Assembly: GCA_038503065.1 (NCBI GenBank)
Contig: JBCAMK010000017.1
Span: forward strand, 1,116,001 to 1,180,000
Reading direction: 5' to 3'
DNA from: Paragyromitra xinjiangensis
Lineage: Eukaryota; Ascomycota; Pezizomycetes; Pezizales; Discinaceae
Length of the DNA stretch: 64,000 nt
The number at the start of each line of letters is the position of its first letter. Position 1 is the stretch's first letter. Position numbers and translations under genes: made by a program. Below the pieces are notes generated by a model, which was not told where the DNA came from, did no database searches, and was given only the letters and a program-made list of their open reading frames with translations. Shown here piece after piece: positions 36,880 to 50,104 of the stretch.

Positions 36880-38574
36880 TTGAACTTTCTTTCGATGGAA
36901 GGGAATGCGGAGACGTTTTTGCGAGGCTAATATCTTTTACGACCGTTACGAATTGTTTTTATTTTTCGCATATATCACCACTTCTTTCGTCATCTTGGTT
37001 TATTCATATTTTCTTGGTGCTCTATTTTCTTCAGGGGAAATCAGCCCCTTTATTTATTTCTTTACATGGTCTTGATTTCACCCATTCCTGCTTGGTTTTG
37101 TGAATACTGTCGATTTTTTTGTTTGGAAGTCCCCTTCCACGGTTCGTTTTACCATGGCGTCTTTGGCTCGGTTCAGTCTATTGAGTTTTTAGCATGGATT
37201 GAGCGTTTTTCGTTTTTGAGTTAATTTTTTGTTTTTTGTTTTTATTGCGTTTCATTTGTTTACTGGAAGCGGAATTTGTCTTTATTGCGCGTGCGGGCAT
37301 CTCCTTCGCAATCCGGGGGGCTATCGGTTACAGGTCTGCTTTATTGCGTTGAAAGATTTGGGTGGGTTTATCGGGGAACATGGATGGGTCGGTTTGCTTT
37401 GCTCTTGTTTTTGATTTTTGATTTTTCTCCCTTTCTCATTAAAAAATCACTTGGAAAGGGCTCTGGATAGCCGTTTTTGACGTGTGCGCGTCTAAAAACC
37501 ACCATCTCTATTGTTTATTTCAGTGTTCTATTTCCTCTGCTTTATTACTGCTTTACACTTATCATCATAACATAACTATTAGTTTTAGTAGTGGTATCAC
37601 TTTCTTCGTTATTCATTGTTATTATCGATTTTCTTCATTTTCTTCAATTTGAAAGTAACGAACCGTATTACTTTTAGTTATCATTTAAAATTGGGGACTT
37701 TATTTCTTTTTGCCTCCTTTCCTTTTTATATCAAAAACAAAAAACGGGGGGGTTAGTGACGTTACTCGGAACAAATGAGGAGCTCGGAGCTCGGAGTGGG
37801 GGGGAAGGTTTATGACAGGATTTGTTTTTATTTCCTTTTTTTCGTTGTATCGATATTATGATAATTCCAGGGCTGGTTTTGACTGAGATCTTTTGCGGCA
37901 TTGCCGCTGCGTGCTGGGGGGTATTGTGAACCTGACCTGTCAAAAACCGATGGTGTTGCTGAGTGGATGACGTAAAGTATGTATGCTGGTATGGCATATT
38001 TCTTCTTCGCGGAGATATACACTTCTTTCCCATGGGTACCAAAATATCTATTGCATACCTATCTCAATGCGTATGCCTACTGTGTTCCGTTTAGACTCAA
38101 CCGTACTGTAGAGACGGTAGCGTACCTTGAAAGTCATCCTGTCACTCCGCTTTAGAAAAGCCCGGTTGATGCATTTGCAACAAGGATCTAACATAGATTT
38201 CTGACAGACAGGCACCTCAAGATCGAAGATTTCAATCTTCCCCACTGTTGCGAATTGCCCAATAGCTGTGCATACCCACGAGTACGTATGCCTATATGGT
38301 GAGATCCGCTATGTGGTATGAAATTCCTTGCACGTGTGCACCCGCGGGAATTCGCTCGCTTGGTTTTTACATGTAGTGTGATTTGCGGTTAGGCGAAGAA
38401 GCAAACCCCAGATTTTACCGGAGTTCTGCTTTCAGACGGGGGTGGGGAGGGGGTTTGATTCGTTTCGTTACCGCTACTGACGCTACGCTACGGGCAACAG
38501 CGCACATATGTCTCCCGTTCCATCGTGACTATTATTTTATTTTATTTTTTGGTTTGGTGTGGTGTTGTGTGTGG

Positions 38575-38655
38575 ATGTATGGATGTGGGTATGGATGTGT
38601 GGATGTGAATGTGGATGTGGATGTGGATGTGGATGTGGATGTGGTGGATGTGGGG
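38575..38655 (+). repeat. GGATGT hexamer microsatellite
   Basis: A run of GGATGT units, imperfect at its left end (GTATGGATGTGGGTATGG) and near-perfect from about 38611 to 38642, then GTGGATGTGG. Read on plus in one frame it encodes VDVDVDVDV, which is the source of a small spurious ORF. Likely polymorphic in length. Confidence 0.85.
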
Positions 38656-39315
38656 TGTTTTTGCGGGGTGAGTGAGCTAACTAACTAACGCTATCGAATG
38701 TTGCGCTAATGTCTTTGGCAGGCGTGTGACACCCCCTCAGCGGCCCCGCAAAATACGAAACTCCCTCCAAAAATGTAGTTTGATGACGGTCTTGATCGGA
38801 CAGACAGTGGGATGGATGCGACGGGTGTACGTGAACTCGCGAATCTGGAGGGGTTGGAAATGGGCCTTCTCAGCTTGAATTAAGGAATTGGGGTTAGGAC
38901 TGTGGTAGGTCATAGGTATGTATGTGTGTATGTGCGTGTGTACGGTAGGTACCGACTGGCTCTGCTAACTGGTTGAGGGCAGCTCTCGTGAGCAGCGTGC
39001 ACGTATCGAGCTACGGAGGCGCTCACAAGAAGCGGACGGACGGGCTGCAGCTGAATAAGGTGGGAGAAGTGGCTCTATTGGCCTCGAGACGCCCTCGTGG
39101 TGTATCGTCAGTGCGTTGATCTTCATCACCATCTGAGGAATCAGCTTCCCCCAAGCCTCGGCGAGGCAGCATTTCGCAAGTCACTGGCGAGCTGTTTATG
39201 TAAAGTCGAAGAAGTACATACTCAGATGCTCCGAGGAACGCGCACCACTTACAGGATGTTTATATTTACACGATGCTGTTTGTTTTTCTGTTCCCTGAAA
39301 CACTCGACTCTCGGG

Positions 39316-39335
39316 ATGGATGGATGGATGGATGA
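39316..39335 (+). repeat. ATGG tetranucleotide run
   Basis: About five consecutive ATGG units inside the gene-poor region; a simple-sequence locus with no other features. Confidence 0.75.
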
Positions 39336-42300
39336 TGAACATATGATGGCACATTTTGATTTCCCTGGACGTACACCTGTACTCTCCATCCTCGTATGTA
39401 GCACAGCTTCCTTCCTTCGTTTTTCCGCTTCACCCTCCTCACCCTCCCTGATCTTTTCGTTCCACTCAACAATCCGAGTGTGCACGGTTCCCAACAATCG
39501 AACGTGCAGCAGCAGCGGAGGAGGCGTAGATATCTAACGTTTCTTTTTTTCTTCCTTAGCTCTCGTTCTCCGCTCGATCGATCCCGGGAACGTTTCTCCA
39601 GTCTCATTTTGCATTTCGCCTGGCCCAGGCTAACGTTCTTATTGTTTACTTTTTCTCCCTTGCCCCGCTTTGCAGGAAGGAAGGAGTGTCGGCTCTAACC
39701 CCGCCATTTGGCATCTGTATGGCGCTGGATTCTGGGCTCGGAATAGAGTCGAGGTTAAAACTCGCATGATGGGGCGTAAAACGTGACTTCTCCCGGCGGA
39801 TATATCCGACTTCCCCAAGGAAAATGCTTGCATTATGAAACGTCACTTTGCTGCTTTGTCCCTGGTTTCTACCCATAGATGGCGTTCTGCCCGAGAGTCG
39901 GCTCGGGGCTAATATTCGGGGAATAACTCACTTGTGGATGTTCCGCTGTCGGTAGGTTGAGATATGTATAGCACCCGTATTGTGCTCTGCTCTGCTCTGG
40001 CAGAAACAACGAGAAGAGTTTTTTCCCCACATGACGAGAAAACACCTACTCTACTTTAGGTACCGTCGGTTAGCTGCTCCACCCGCAGATTCGGCTCCAA
40101 CCCGGGTATGGTAGGCCCTGTTCGTGGCACGTTAAAAAAAGTCGAGCATGGGTGTTCGGTATTGCTTGCTGGCACTCGGAGTCTTCGGACCGTCTTTAAA
40201 GAGGTTTCGGTAAGTAGTTGGTGTAACTGAGAATCTACATCTAGAAGCTCACAATTGAGTAGTTGCCGACATATCACGATTTACCTTTTTGCATTCTGAA
40301 TTTTGCAGTTGATCAATTAAAACTCACCGCTTAGTCTACCAATCACAACCTTCATGGCAGTTTTTTTTTTGAGGGGTACAAGCAGAGTAAACCCTGGTTG
40401 TCGGATTGCGCCAGAATTCGGTGGTTTTTTAATTCGCGGGGACACCCGTGGGTTGTTCCTGATTTACCAGGTGTGGGGCAAGTAACGGTCAGAAAAAACT
40501 ATCCTGGGGCAGCTTGATGAGCTTTTTGTTAGCAGGGCTGGCTTCGTCATTAATGCAGATTTTCACACCTTGTCACTCACCAAATAACCTAGTAACTTGC
40601 CAACTCACGGCTAGCCTCACACAAGCCACAAAAGCAAGCTGTATCCTAGAAATCTCGGGATTTGTAGGAAGCTTTTGTTGAGCTGTCTACGGGAATAGAG
40701 TAGCCTGTGATTGTTTCTTCAGGTACGACTTGGAGAAATTTTAGGAACGTGCGGTTTTGGACAGGCACATGCGTGGACACTGAAACGCACAGTGCAGAGA
40801 TAAGTTGTATTTGCTCTAGAGGCGGGCTAATGCCCAACAATGCATATCCCTATTTCACGAGAGCTTTTTTTCTGACATTAAATTTATAATCACTGGTGGT
40901 CACTCGTCAGTAACTTATGCTTGGTGGCGAGGGTTAGAATAAGGATGCATCAGTGGCTCATCCTTCGAAAGAGGTTACCTCGTGTGGCGATTAACAGCCC
41001 TTGGAGAGGCTTATGATGGGGTATTACTCCAACTGTTAATTCTTCATATGCGAGCCCGCCATATCAGAGCTGACATCATAATGTGGTCAAATTAGCTACT
41101 GTTTATTTGTTTGAAATCCACCGTCTATAGAACCTCAGATCGCAGGTGGCAAGTTTCGTAGTTAATCCATATGGTCATAGAGATCGACCCAGGCAAAAAT
41201 CACCAAGAGAGATCTCAAGCATTTGTCAAATTAACGGTGATTTTTATAGGAACTAGGGTTCTTGTTCATGGAAAGATATATTCTAAGTGGGTGAATCTCC
41301 ACCAGCTAACGGTTTTAATTCCAAGGTTTGAAAAAAATAAAATAAATCAGGGATCAGCAACCAGATGGAAGATTTCCCGTGGTTGAGAGTACGGTAGATC
41401 TGTAATGATGTTAGATCGCAGGAGACGGTAGATCGAGCAAGTGGTTTTTATTGGATGGTGATGGGATATTCGATCGAAATGTGTCAGAAGCGTTTTGGAA
41501 ATGATTGGTTTGGCGATCGAGTCTAGACTCTGAGATGCGGTTTATGTGGTACGCGGGTTTATTTAGCATACGTAGGGTTGTATTTATGATAGGTTATATC
41601 AGCTCTGGAATTGATATAAATAGTGCCTGCCTAAGATGAGAATCGGGACGTATAAGTCGTGGGAGTGGAAAAACTTGAAATGTGTGTTTACTCCGTATTT
41701 GGGACATGTGTTTCTAGCTCGTTTAATCATGCTTTTGTGGCACTGGGTGGGACCAATGATATCAGACGACTTTTCTCTCGGATAAACTCTTTACAGATGC
41801 TTTAGATGGCTACCCCAGAATATGTAGTATGCACATACTTTGTAGTACAGATACCGGTGTCTGTTCCATTGGCAGGTTGATGATAATGAAGCATTGTTTT
41901 GCGGCTTCAGTAATCCGCACTGTTGCGTGCATATGGATCCCTGGGTGACGGTGCACCCAGTAAAGGGTAGGTATTTCGTGTCTTGAGAGTAACTGGAGTG
42001 TGCATCCCAGGGTGTAAAGTGCAGTTGTTCTATGGGAGTAACTGGCTGGATTTTGGCCAGGTTTGGACCGGCATGGAATGTTCTAATATCCCTCGTTGAC
42101 CTAGCTCATTTCTCCGTGACACGGATATGCCGGAGCGTTTTTAAAAGTCAGCGGAGGAGACTCGGGAGATTCGCCATCTCAAGTGACGGCCAGTTGAGAT
42201 CACAGCAGCCACCGCTTATTCCACGCATTATAGCTATGGAAGTTGGAGGGATTTCGTTGGCAGATGTGTAAACCCCGGTTCTTGAATACATTCTCTTTCT

Positions 42301-42912
42301 GGGATATCTGATCTCGGCACGTGCCTGTTTCAGCCCGTCACCGCAGGCTTCACAGCACATCACTCACTAACCTTTGGAAGTGACATGCCAACTCACCACT
42401 CGACCCCTTAGGAGCATGTAGAGCCGCGTTATGAGGCCTGCCCTACATTTCACTCGCTATATGCACATGCTCTATGCAGTATGTTTGCTTTTCATGAAGT
42501 GTCCATCTGATACAGGACGCAAGTGTAAGTTATTGGAACTGTCGCTGCCTCCTGTAGGTGCACGGCAATTCTTGCGCATCACACGGTGAGGAGCCGACAA
42601 GTTATGCGCGCAAATAGCACACGAAGAAAAACATACATGTAGGTATTTCCTTTCCTTTGCTTTTGATCTGATGAGTAACCCTAAACCATAGCTTATCTCC
42701 TTGCATGCGTCGAATCGCGGACATGAACCTGTCGCGAAACGATTATGCCTTGTTTTCCGAAAGCTGGGTGCCTCGTTGGTGCCTGGCAGCCCCTTGGCCC
42801 GTGCGTCTGACCCCTTTTTTTGGAGCGTCAACAATCTCGACTCCCCACGCGTACGCTTCTTTTCACATCTTCAAGTTATATATATTATTATTCCCTATTT
42901 GTCGGGATCGCC

Positions 42913-43805
42913 ATGTCCTTAACACCGCTCAAACTATCTCTGGCACAGCTTCCGCGGTCTACATTCACCGCGGAGAATCTGCCGGGACTTATCCAGGATG
43001 GCCTTGACTTTGCCCGATCGATCCCGTCCGATTCCGGAACTTCCCGCGAACCATCGACACTTAGTGTGAAATGGCAACTCGCAAAGTCGGATGCTGATAT
43101 CAAAGTGTTTACCTCAACGCATGAAGGGGAACGCTGGACTACGCGAGTGACGAATGCGGATGTTCCATACGACCTGGTTCGGAGGAGCCTCTGTGAGGAC
43201 AAGCTTGAATCAGAGAAGGAATATCTGGCTAAGCCTGGAGATACTATGGAAGTTATATCAACGGAAACGTTTGAAGATGTGAAAATAAAACTCGAAGGTA
43301 ATATTACATTTTCTCATTTCAAGTCGTATATGTTTTATCTTAATTAAACGTGGTTTTTTTTTCCCTCTCGGGGCAGATGTACGCAAATTGCTTCACGTCC
43401 AAGCATTCTCCGCGCGTGAATTCTTGGAGACAATCATTTTCCACGATCTTCCGCCGTTTTCGAATGGCTTACGTCAATTCATTGCCATTTCTATGCCTTT
43501 GGAGGGTGAGGCGAAGTCTGAGTCTGCTGTCCTTGGCCGTTACGTGTCAGTCGACTATATACATGAACTTGAAAACGGGGGAGTTGAGATATTCCTAGCT
43601 TTGTCTGTAAGTGATATCCCTTGTTATTTCATCACCTGACTTGGTTCTCGTTTTTAACCACATTTCTCTATAGAGTGATGCCGGAGGCTCCATTCCAAGA
43701 TGGATGCAGAATATGGTCATGACTGGACAAGTGTTCGGGGATGGAAGACTCTTTTTGGACTATCTGCGGAAGGAAGCCCATAGCAAGGAGAACGAGGATG
43801 CATGA
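42913..43805 (+). CDS. DUF3074 (START-like) domain protein
   Basis: Exons 42913-43297, 43377-43606, 43674-43805; introns 79 and 67 nt; 248 aa. The assembled protein begins MSLTPLKLSLAQLPRSTF and contains VKWQLAKSDADIKVF, then FSAREFLETIIFHDLP, GRYVSVDYIHELENGGVEI and SDAGGSIPRWMQNMVM near the end. These blocks match the fungal DUF3074 family, whose predicted fold is a START/Bet v1-like lipid- or hydrophobe-binding cavity; the biochemical role is unknown. Frames upstream of the ATG stay open but lack an initiator. A typical length for the short form of the family. Confidence 0.85.
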
Positions 43806-44979
43806 AAATGTCTCTTCCTCACCGAGGTCCATGCAAACAGCTGATCTCGGGGTCGCGGTCTCATCGATTTATCACAATTCTGGTTGGCCTTACTAGGGTT
43901 CAGCTAGGGTTATCACGGAGATGGGATTTAGATCGGTTTCTTGGCAGCGCCTAGAGCCTTAATCCTGGTTCAAGTCTTGGCATCTAGTAGTTATAGAAAG
44001 GCTTGTTTATGTAGTGGAATGTACTCCTAACGAAGAATGCAAATTAGTGGGGGGTTATTTTATGATATTCATTGGGATACTATTTTGGCAGCTCTGAAAT
44101 CATTTCCAAATGGCTAAAGCCGGGTAACTCTGTGAATAAGCGAAAGCTTCAGCTGGAAATAGAGCTACGATGAGGATACGGGGTTTTTACCGCAAGATGT
44201 AATTCGCAGCTGAAGTTTGCTAGAAATGTGATGGCTTTTCCTATGTGGATGTTGTGTCCTCGCGATAGACCAACAACGAGAAATTACCTTTTCTAGTATC
44301 GATCTTTGGCTGGTCATACAAATGTTTATTCGTCACCTTTAGCTGAGCTTGCCTGTGGCGAGTATTTGAAATAATGCAAGCTTAAGTAAGGGCAGCTTGG
44401 TTTCCTTGCGCTCAGATCAATAGACACCTTCATATATGTGTTTCCTGGTTGGTTTTTGACTGATATTTGGCGAGTTAGATATTATCTAAAAGCGGAATGC
44501 AGTCCTTTTTTTACGAGGCTAATTTTCTGGCGAGTTTCGGAAGACGTCAAAATGTAAAGATGGGCATGTATCTGGTTCGGGACACGCTTGGATTAGAGAG
44601 TACTGTATACTAGCTGTGATAAATTTATTAACGATGGGAATTTTCTCGCTTGCTTAATCATAGTCGGTCACTCGTATTGGGTGGACTAAGCTGTTTGAGA
44701 TCAGCTTCCTAATACTGTCATAAGAGTGTCTGGTTCATCGGGGTGTACCCTAACATGTATATTTTTGGATATTTTTGATTTTCCTAGAATTTTATATATG
44801 CTGTCTTGTAATGGATTAAAATAATTTTTTGCGGGTAGGCTTAGGTTGGTGGTTAAGTTGCAGATGGGACATGGGAAAATTTAGAATATCTTGGGGTAGT
44901 ATAATGATTGTGTGATTTGTTGTAGGTCTAATTTATTTCTCTTTTGTGTGTTATATTTCATCGGCTGAGAAGAGATGCA
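43806..44979. other. intergenic, AT-rich
   Basis: About 1.2 kb downstream of the DUF3074 gene, AT-rich towards 44460-44960, with no open frame longer than the noise and no other feature before the MITE at 44980. Confidence 0.5.
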
Positions 44980-45150
44980 CAGTTCAATCTCCCTATAAGG
45001 GTTCTCTCCGGGCCAAAATTTATACCCTAATAGAGCAGATACCCTTACAACCAGCTGTATGATACCCGTAAATAGACACCAGGGCCGCCAATCATACCCT
45101 TATAGAGCGATTACCCTTATAAGGCGAACCCTTATAGGGCGATTGAGCTG
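44980..45150. mobile_element. 171-bp MITE with about 27-bp terminal inverted repeats
   Basis: The left end CAGTTCAATC-T-CCCTATAAGG and the reverse complement of the right end CAGCTCAATC-G-CCCTATAAGG agree at about 24 of 27 positions. The interior carries further TATAAGGG/CCCTTATA words in both orientations. Small size, no coding capacity and CAG..CTG ends fit a non-autonomous DNA transposon of the Tc1/mariner-pogo group, which normally targets TA; the flanks here read CA on the left and TA on the right, so the duplication is imperfect. Family assignment is tentative. Confidence 0.78.
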
Positions 45151-45569
45151 TAGTAGGGTGCATCTATTGGTTAAGTAGAACTATTAGAGATCTATTGTCA
45201 TAAGTCTGGGAAAGATGGCCAAATGTTAAAGCTGCTGTGAGTATCCTTAGATCTCCAGCAAACCGCTGGCTGCACCTACTCGACGGGTGATCGTTCATTG
45301 GCGTGTAAGGGTATTTAGGTCTGTTCCTGCATGGCACTCCAAAATCCACCCTCTCCCGAAGCTTATTCCGCAGTCTAGCATCGGAATCTAAGATTGTAGG
45401 GGATTTTAATCTTACGATTCTGGTGCCGTACATGATATCCTGACGTCTGCTGTGGCTCTATATAAATAAATAGGGTTCATTATTTGGATAACGAGTTCAG
45501 ATGGGTGTTTGCGTCTCCGGTGTCATGCTGGGGTGTACACAACTACCCGTAGCCTGGAGACGCAAAAAT

Positions 45570-45638
45570 CATAGAATGAGCCACCCACCATAGAATGAAC
45601 CACCAATCATAGAATTGATCAAAAATCATAGAATGAAT
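45570..45638 (+). repeat. tandem array of about 19-bp units at the edge of repeat copy 2
   Basis: The word CATAGAATGA (once CATAGAATTGA) starts at 45570, 45589, 45608 and 45628, a spacing of 19-20 bp. The other copy of the repeat shows a single unit at the matching end, so the array length differs between copies. Confidence 0.8.
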
Positions 45639-46230
45639 TTTCTTTTCAAATCACAACACTTGGCGTCGGCGAATTTTTCCTGAGTTCCCCACCATAAATA
45701 CCCCCTCTCCCCCGCACCCTCTCCACCTCTCTGTCGACGGACCATGCGCGAGGGTGGTCACCTAATGAGCCCGGGCTCGGACTCCCCGTTGTGGCGTGGT
45801 GGGGATACCGGCCATTGGAGCAAGAGGTTATTGGCGGCGGCCAGATCTCGGCTGGGGTGGGGGGCTTGCTCCCGTGTGATAAAATCCTCACTGCGTCCAG
45901 CCCGTTACCAAGGTCGGGGAATCATTCATTTATTATTGGAGCATTTGGGGTTTTGGATTTCGGGTTTCGGTTGGTTCGGCTGAGCCATTTCTGTGGGGTT
46001 GGCTCTGGTTCTTTTTGGTTTGGATTTGGTTCCTGTTGGGTTTTGTGGCTTTGGCTTTGGCTCATGTTGGATCTTGCCTCATGCTTGCTAGCATGGAAGG
46101 TCTGGGGGATTGGTTTTGGCTCGTGGGTTTTTCTGCTCGTCTTTTTTCCCATCTTTTTCGTGGTTTTCTGGCTGCTATGCGAGGAGACGATGAAAGAAGA
46201 TGAACTTTCTGCTACTAATACTTCAGGTCG
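45570..46230 (+). repeat. dispersed repeat family, copy 2
   Basis: Partner of the copy at 10405-10965, in the opposite orientation on the window. The left end carries a short tandem array of CATAGAATGA units (see separate entry), then the shared blocks TTGGCGTCGGCGAATTT and GTCGACGGACCAT, then the GC-rich middle (ATCTCGGCTGGGGTGGGG). The 3' portion has diverged by small indels and substitutions. The 178-codon open frame inside is not a known protein and its counterpart in copy 1 shifts frame, so it is unlikely to be coding. Confidence 0.8.
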
Positions 46231-47478
46231 GGGAAAACTGAGTGTAGGTCTTCAATTTATTCATAGAGAAAGTCATAGCTCTCGAGGCTATTTGGATCGA
46301 ATACCTGCGGAGGATGGGAATGATTAAAGGTAGCGACTAACGGTGCCGTGTCCACTCGCTCACCCAAAAATCCCTATTACTGTAGGTTTAGATCTAGGCT
46401 GACAAACAAATAGATTAACTTAGTCTCCTCTCCGAGGCGAATCCAACAGCCCTCTAGTCATGTTCACACCAAACTACAGAAACCAGTACCTTGAATTTCC
46501 TCTAATGTAGCTTCAGTTATAGATATCGCAAGAGCTAAGCCAATGGTCCCTAACTCATTAGTCTAGTTTAGCTCAGAAAACTCCATGGGGCGGTGAAGAA
46601 ACCCTAGGACCTAAACATCGGATTTACTGAGATGGATCACTTCCATCGACTAATTGTAACGGTTTAATAATCTAGGCTTGGGGCAACCATAACCTGCATG
46701 AAGTCCAAGAATCAGTGCTTCTGCACGTCTATGTAAGTTGAGAGCATTATATATCCTGTGAAGATGAAAACAACCTCTCTAGCCTGCGCCAGAGTCCCGT
46801 CTTCCACCTATCTCAAAAAGCTGACCATTGATCATTGACATCATGAAATAGTGTAATTGATAGGCAAGATTCACATAGATAATAGCGGGTTATCTACGTC
46901 GTAGAGAAGGGAATATGGGGCTAGAATAATACTCAAAATATCCCATAGATATGTTTTTTATTGGATAAGCAAAAAAAATATTGACTAACTAGCTGAATAA
47001 CCTGCGTAAAGCATATACCCCCTACACACCCTATCCCTAAGATGATACTACAGTACAAAAAATGAGAACCACGCTATGATAACTTGTAACAATCCTAAAC
47101 TCCCGTTCCACGGAAACCAGAATCATACATAAGCCCTATAAAAGAAGACGCGAGAAAAAAGGAAAGGAAAGAAAAAATAAGTGATAGACGCGAGAAAATG
47201 AATAGTGATAACAAGGAAGAGCAGTAAAACAACCAAACGAGTAAAAAGCCACAGGCATGCGTCGATCGTAAGAATAGACATGAACAAAGATGTTGTACAG
47301 TTGGGTAAGCAATGAAAAGAGGTATCCAAGGAAAAATAGTCAAAGACCGTAGAACCGACTCCTAATCCAGAAAAAATAAGTAACCTATCCCTTCACCAGT
47401 CCACCTAACCGTTCCCTAATTCAGCAATAAACACCGTATCCATCCCTACACCAAAAAAAGTAGCTCCTTGAAAATGCA
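46231..47478. other. intergenic, Ase1 3' flank
   Basis: About 1.25 kb. The right half is A-rich on plus (T-rich on the coding strand), as expected for the 3' UTR of the minus-strand Ase1 gene. Nothing else supported. Confidence 0.5.
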
Positions 47479-50104
47479 CTAATAATCTTCGTTTACCCAC
47501 CCATCTTCACTATCCACCGGCCTCACCATAACCACACCACCACCTCTCCCACCTTTCTGCTCCCCATACCCAAGTTTATTCCTATAGTACGCCTCCTTCG
47601 GATCAACCCTTTCCTCCTGATCATCCCCATATTCACTGTCTTCACCAAACGTCTCCCAGTTCTCGCTGCCGCTGCCGCTCGTCAGGGTCGTAGAGGATGT
47701 CAAGGAATACTGTCGGCTCCTCCTCGGTGAATTACCCGGGTCCTCCGATAGTTCGCGCTGTGAGGCGGAGATATATGGTGCGTCGTGGCTCCCCTGGGGG
47801 TATTGTCGTCTTGGCCTTGGAGTAACACCGTTATTCGCATTTTCATACTCGTAAGTGCGTTCTTCCGGAGAAACCGAGCGGATGCTAATCACAGACCGCG
47901 CACGGTCTCTCTCTTTCTCCTGTCTGAGGTATGAGTCTTTGGACCCCTGTTTCGTAAGCGGTTGCATTTTCGGCGGCCCCATGAGGTTACTCAACGAGAC
48001 GGGTTTGCGCTTAGAGGTAGCGAAGCGGCCAACGGTTTGGGTCAAGGACTGAGGTCGGCCATGATCGTTATCGTTAGAAAATGTTGGGAGCGGAGCCCTC
48101 ATCCCCCCTTTGGATGGGGATTTGTGAACTGTGGTATTTCCAGTGTTGCCGGAAGGAAGAGCAATACGACTATTAGGGCCGGGAGTCCTTACGCCAGACC
48201 TGTGAGGTGTAGCGGCTTCTCTGGCATTTGCCATACCGAGGCTACGGCCTCCTGACCTACCGATAGTAGTAGAGCCCGCACCAACCGTGGAGCGGTCGGT
48301 GGTAGGGGTTTTGGATCTCAGTGGCTGCGCGCTGGGGGTCTTTGGCCTTGGCCCTGGCTTTGCCACAGGCCCACCGGAAGTAGTAGGCCGAGAAAGTATC
48401 CGGGGTGGCCCAGTAGCCGAGGAAGCGGTATTGGATCTCGCCCTTCCGGTGGGAGTCGGGACAGACTGACGGGAAGTAGCGCCAGCACGTGACTGACATA
48501 CAGCACTTGTGCTCATCAGCGTCTGGAGATAATCCTCGCCCTTGACCAGAAACGCCTCGCCGTATTCATCTTCCCACCTCTCAAGGGCCCTCTTCAGCTC
48601 CACTTCGACCTTAGGGAGTTCTTTTGCAATGCGTTTACGCATCTTCTCTTCACGCAGGAGACGGGTCGGATCACGGTTTCCTGCCCCACCGCGGGAGATT
48701 AGACGGGATGAATCGTTAGCGGAGGCGGCTAGTGACTCGCGGTCGTCGATAAGAGAACGGTGCTTATCAATAAGAGAGATGATAGGAGCACGCTCGTTAA
48801 GAAGGTCTTGTAGGCGCTGAATTTCTGACTCGTGAGCTGCAAGGAGGGAGTCCGATATGACATCTGAATGAGCAGGTGAAAAGTATAAGATCTCGTCTTC
48901 GGAGAAATATAGCTTCTCCCACAGCTCGGCAAGAGCTTCGCGGGCATTCTCGACGAATACATGAAGGTGTTCTTGTCTCAGCTGCATCATTCTATCTAGT
49001 TCGCTTTCCAGCTAGAATAAACAAATATATTAGCTATTTTACTTTGAAGGTCAATGATATTTTTGAAGGTACTTACCCCGCGGATAGTCTTCGAATCACA
49101 TCCGTTATGTTGTGCCATGAAGGCTCTTTGCTCTTGTGATTCGATTCCAAGCTTCTCCCACAAATCTCCAAGCTCGTTCTTTAAATCTTCAACTTGTGCC
49201 TGTCTCTTCTCCTTCTCATCTAACAGTTTCTCCTTCTTTCCTCTCAGTCTCTCAATATCATCCTTCTTCAATCCCAACCTTTCGGGCTCGGATGCTCCAA
49301 AGTCAATGATCGACTGGTCAGTTTGAGAATTTGGAATCCCCAACTCGCTATAAAGGCTAACGATATCCCTTGAAATAGACTTCACGGCAGCCACACGTTT
49401 TGTAAATTCCTGGTATACACGATTAAACTCTGCTTCAAGACGCTCATAGTACGTTTGCGAAAGATCAAAGGTAGTGATGGATGTGGGGTCATTGGTTGCG
49501 GGGGGTAAGGGAATCTGAATTGTTGAAGATTCAAGTCGTGAGGCATATTGTTCAAGTGCTTGCGCCAATTCTATATTAAAGTCAGTGACACATAAGATCA
49601 AAAAAATCGACCACGCAAACATACTTCTAACGGAAGCATATCTCTCAGCGTGTCGTTTCTTGACATTATCATGTTTCTCTTTCAATCCTTGCAAACATTT
49701 CGTTAACGGGGCTGTGACCCGATCGTCATTAGAATTTCTGCGTCCATTCTTATTATCATCAAGTGATTGTTCCATCTGCTTTATCGAGACGATAAGCTTT
49801 TGGCACTCTTTCGTAAGCTTTTCTTTCTCACTGTTGGATCATTAGCCGTTGGATTCTCAATCGAACCAAAATCGCGGGGGGCGGGAACGAACTCATTAAC
49901 TAAATCTAGCTGCTCCTGCAGCGCGGCATTTAGTGCGGAGTAGACGCTTTCCTCACGCCCTTCACGGGCAGATGAAGAAAGACCAATCTCATCAAATAGG
50001 TCGTGAAGTGTATCAAGGGTTTTCGTGAGCTCATCTTGCAGCGAAGTTGAAGTTTGGCTCTTTGTAACATCTACATTTTTCTGCGGGGTGCACAACCTGA
50101 CCAT
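47479..50104 (-). CDS. ASE1: Ase1/PRC1/MAP65 microtubule-bundling protein
   Basis: Exons (minus): 50104-49893, 49830-49625, 49570-49077, 49011-47479; introns 62, 54 and 65 nt; 814 aa. Crosslinks antiparallel microtubules at the spindle midzone. The N-terminal half is helical: LHDLFDEIGLSSSAREGR, EKEKLTKECQKLIVSIKQME, LKEKHDNVKKRHAERY, LESELDRMMQLRQEHL, then LAELWEKLYFSEDEI, which are the conserved spectrin-like rod and microtubule-binding blocks of the family. The C-terminal part (about residue 500 on) is Ser/Pro/Arg-rich and disordered, with many SP/TP sites suited to CDK control. The first intron is easy to miss because reading through it gives a plausible but wrong frame. Divergent from CSN5. 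Confidence 0.94.

Larger units (their letters stand above)
36880..42912. other. 6-kb gene-poor region with simple repeats
   Basis: No conserved gene recognised. The first 800 bp after the transcription factor are T-rich, suiting a 3' UTR. Holds a hexamer microsatellite (38575-38650), an ATGG tetramer run near 39316-39335, TACATGTA palindromes at 38368 and 42634, and many small unsupported ORFs. The right end is the DUF3074 gene promoter. Confidence 0.5.

Noticed and set aside
45164..45433. 89-codon minus frame beside the MITE
   Set aside because: No recognised domain; adjacent repeats suggest non-coding DNA.
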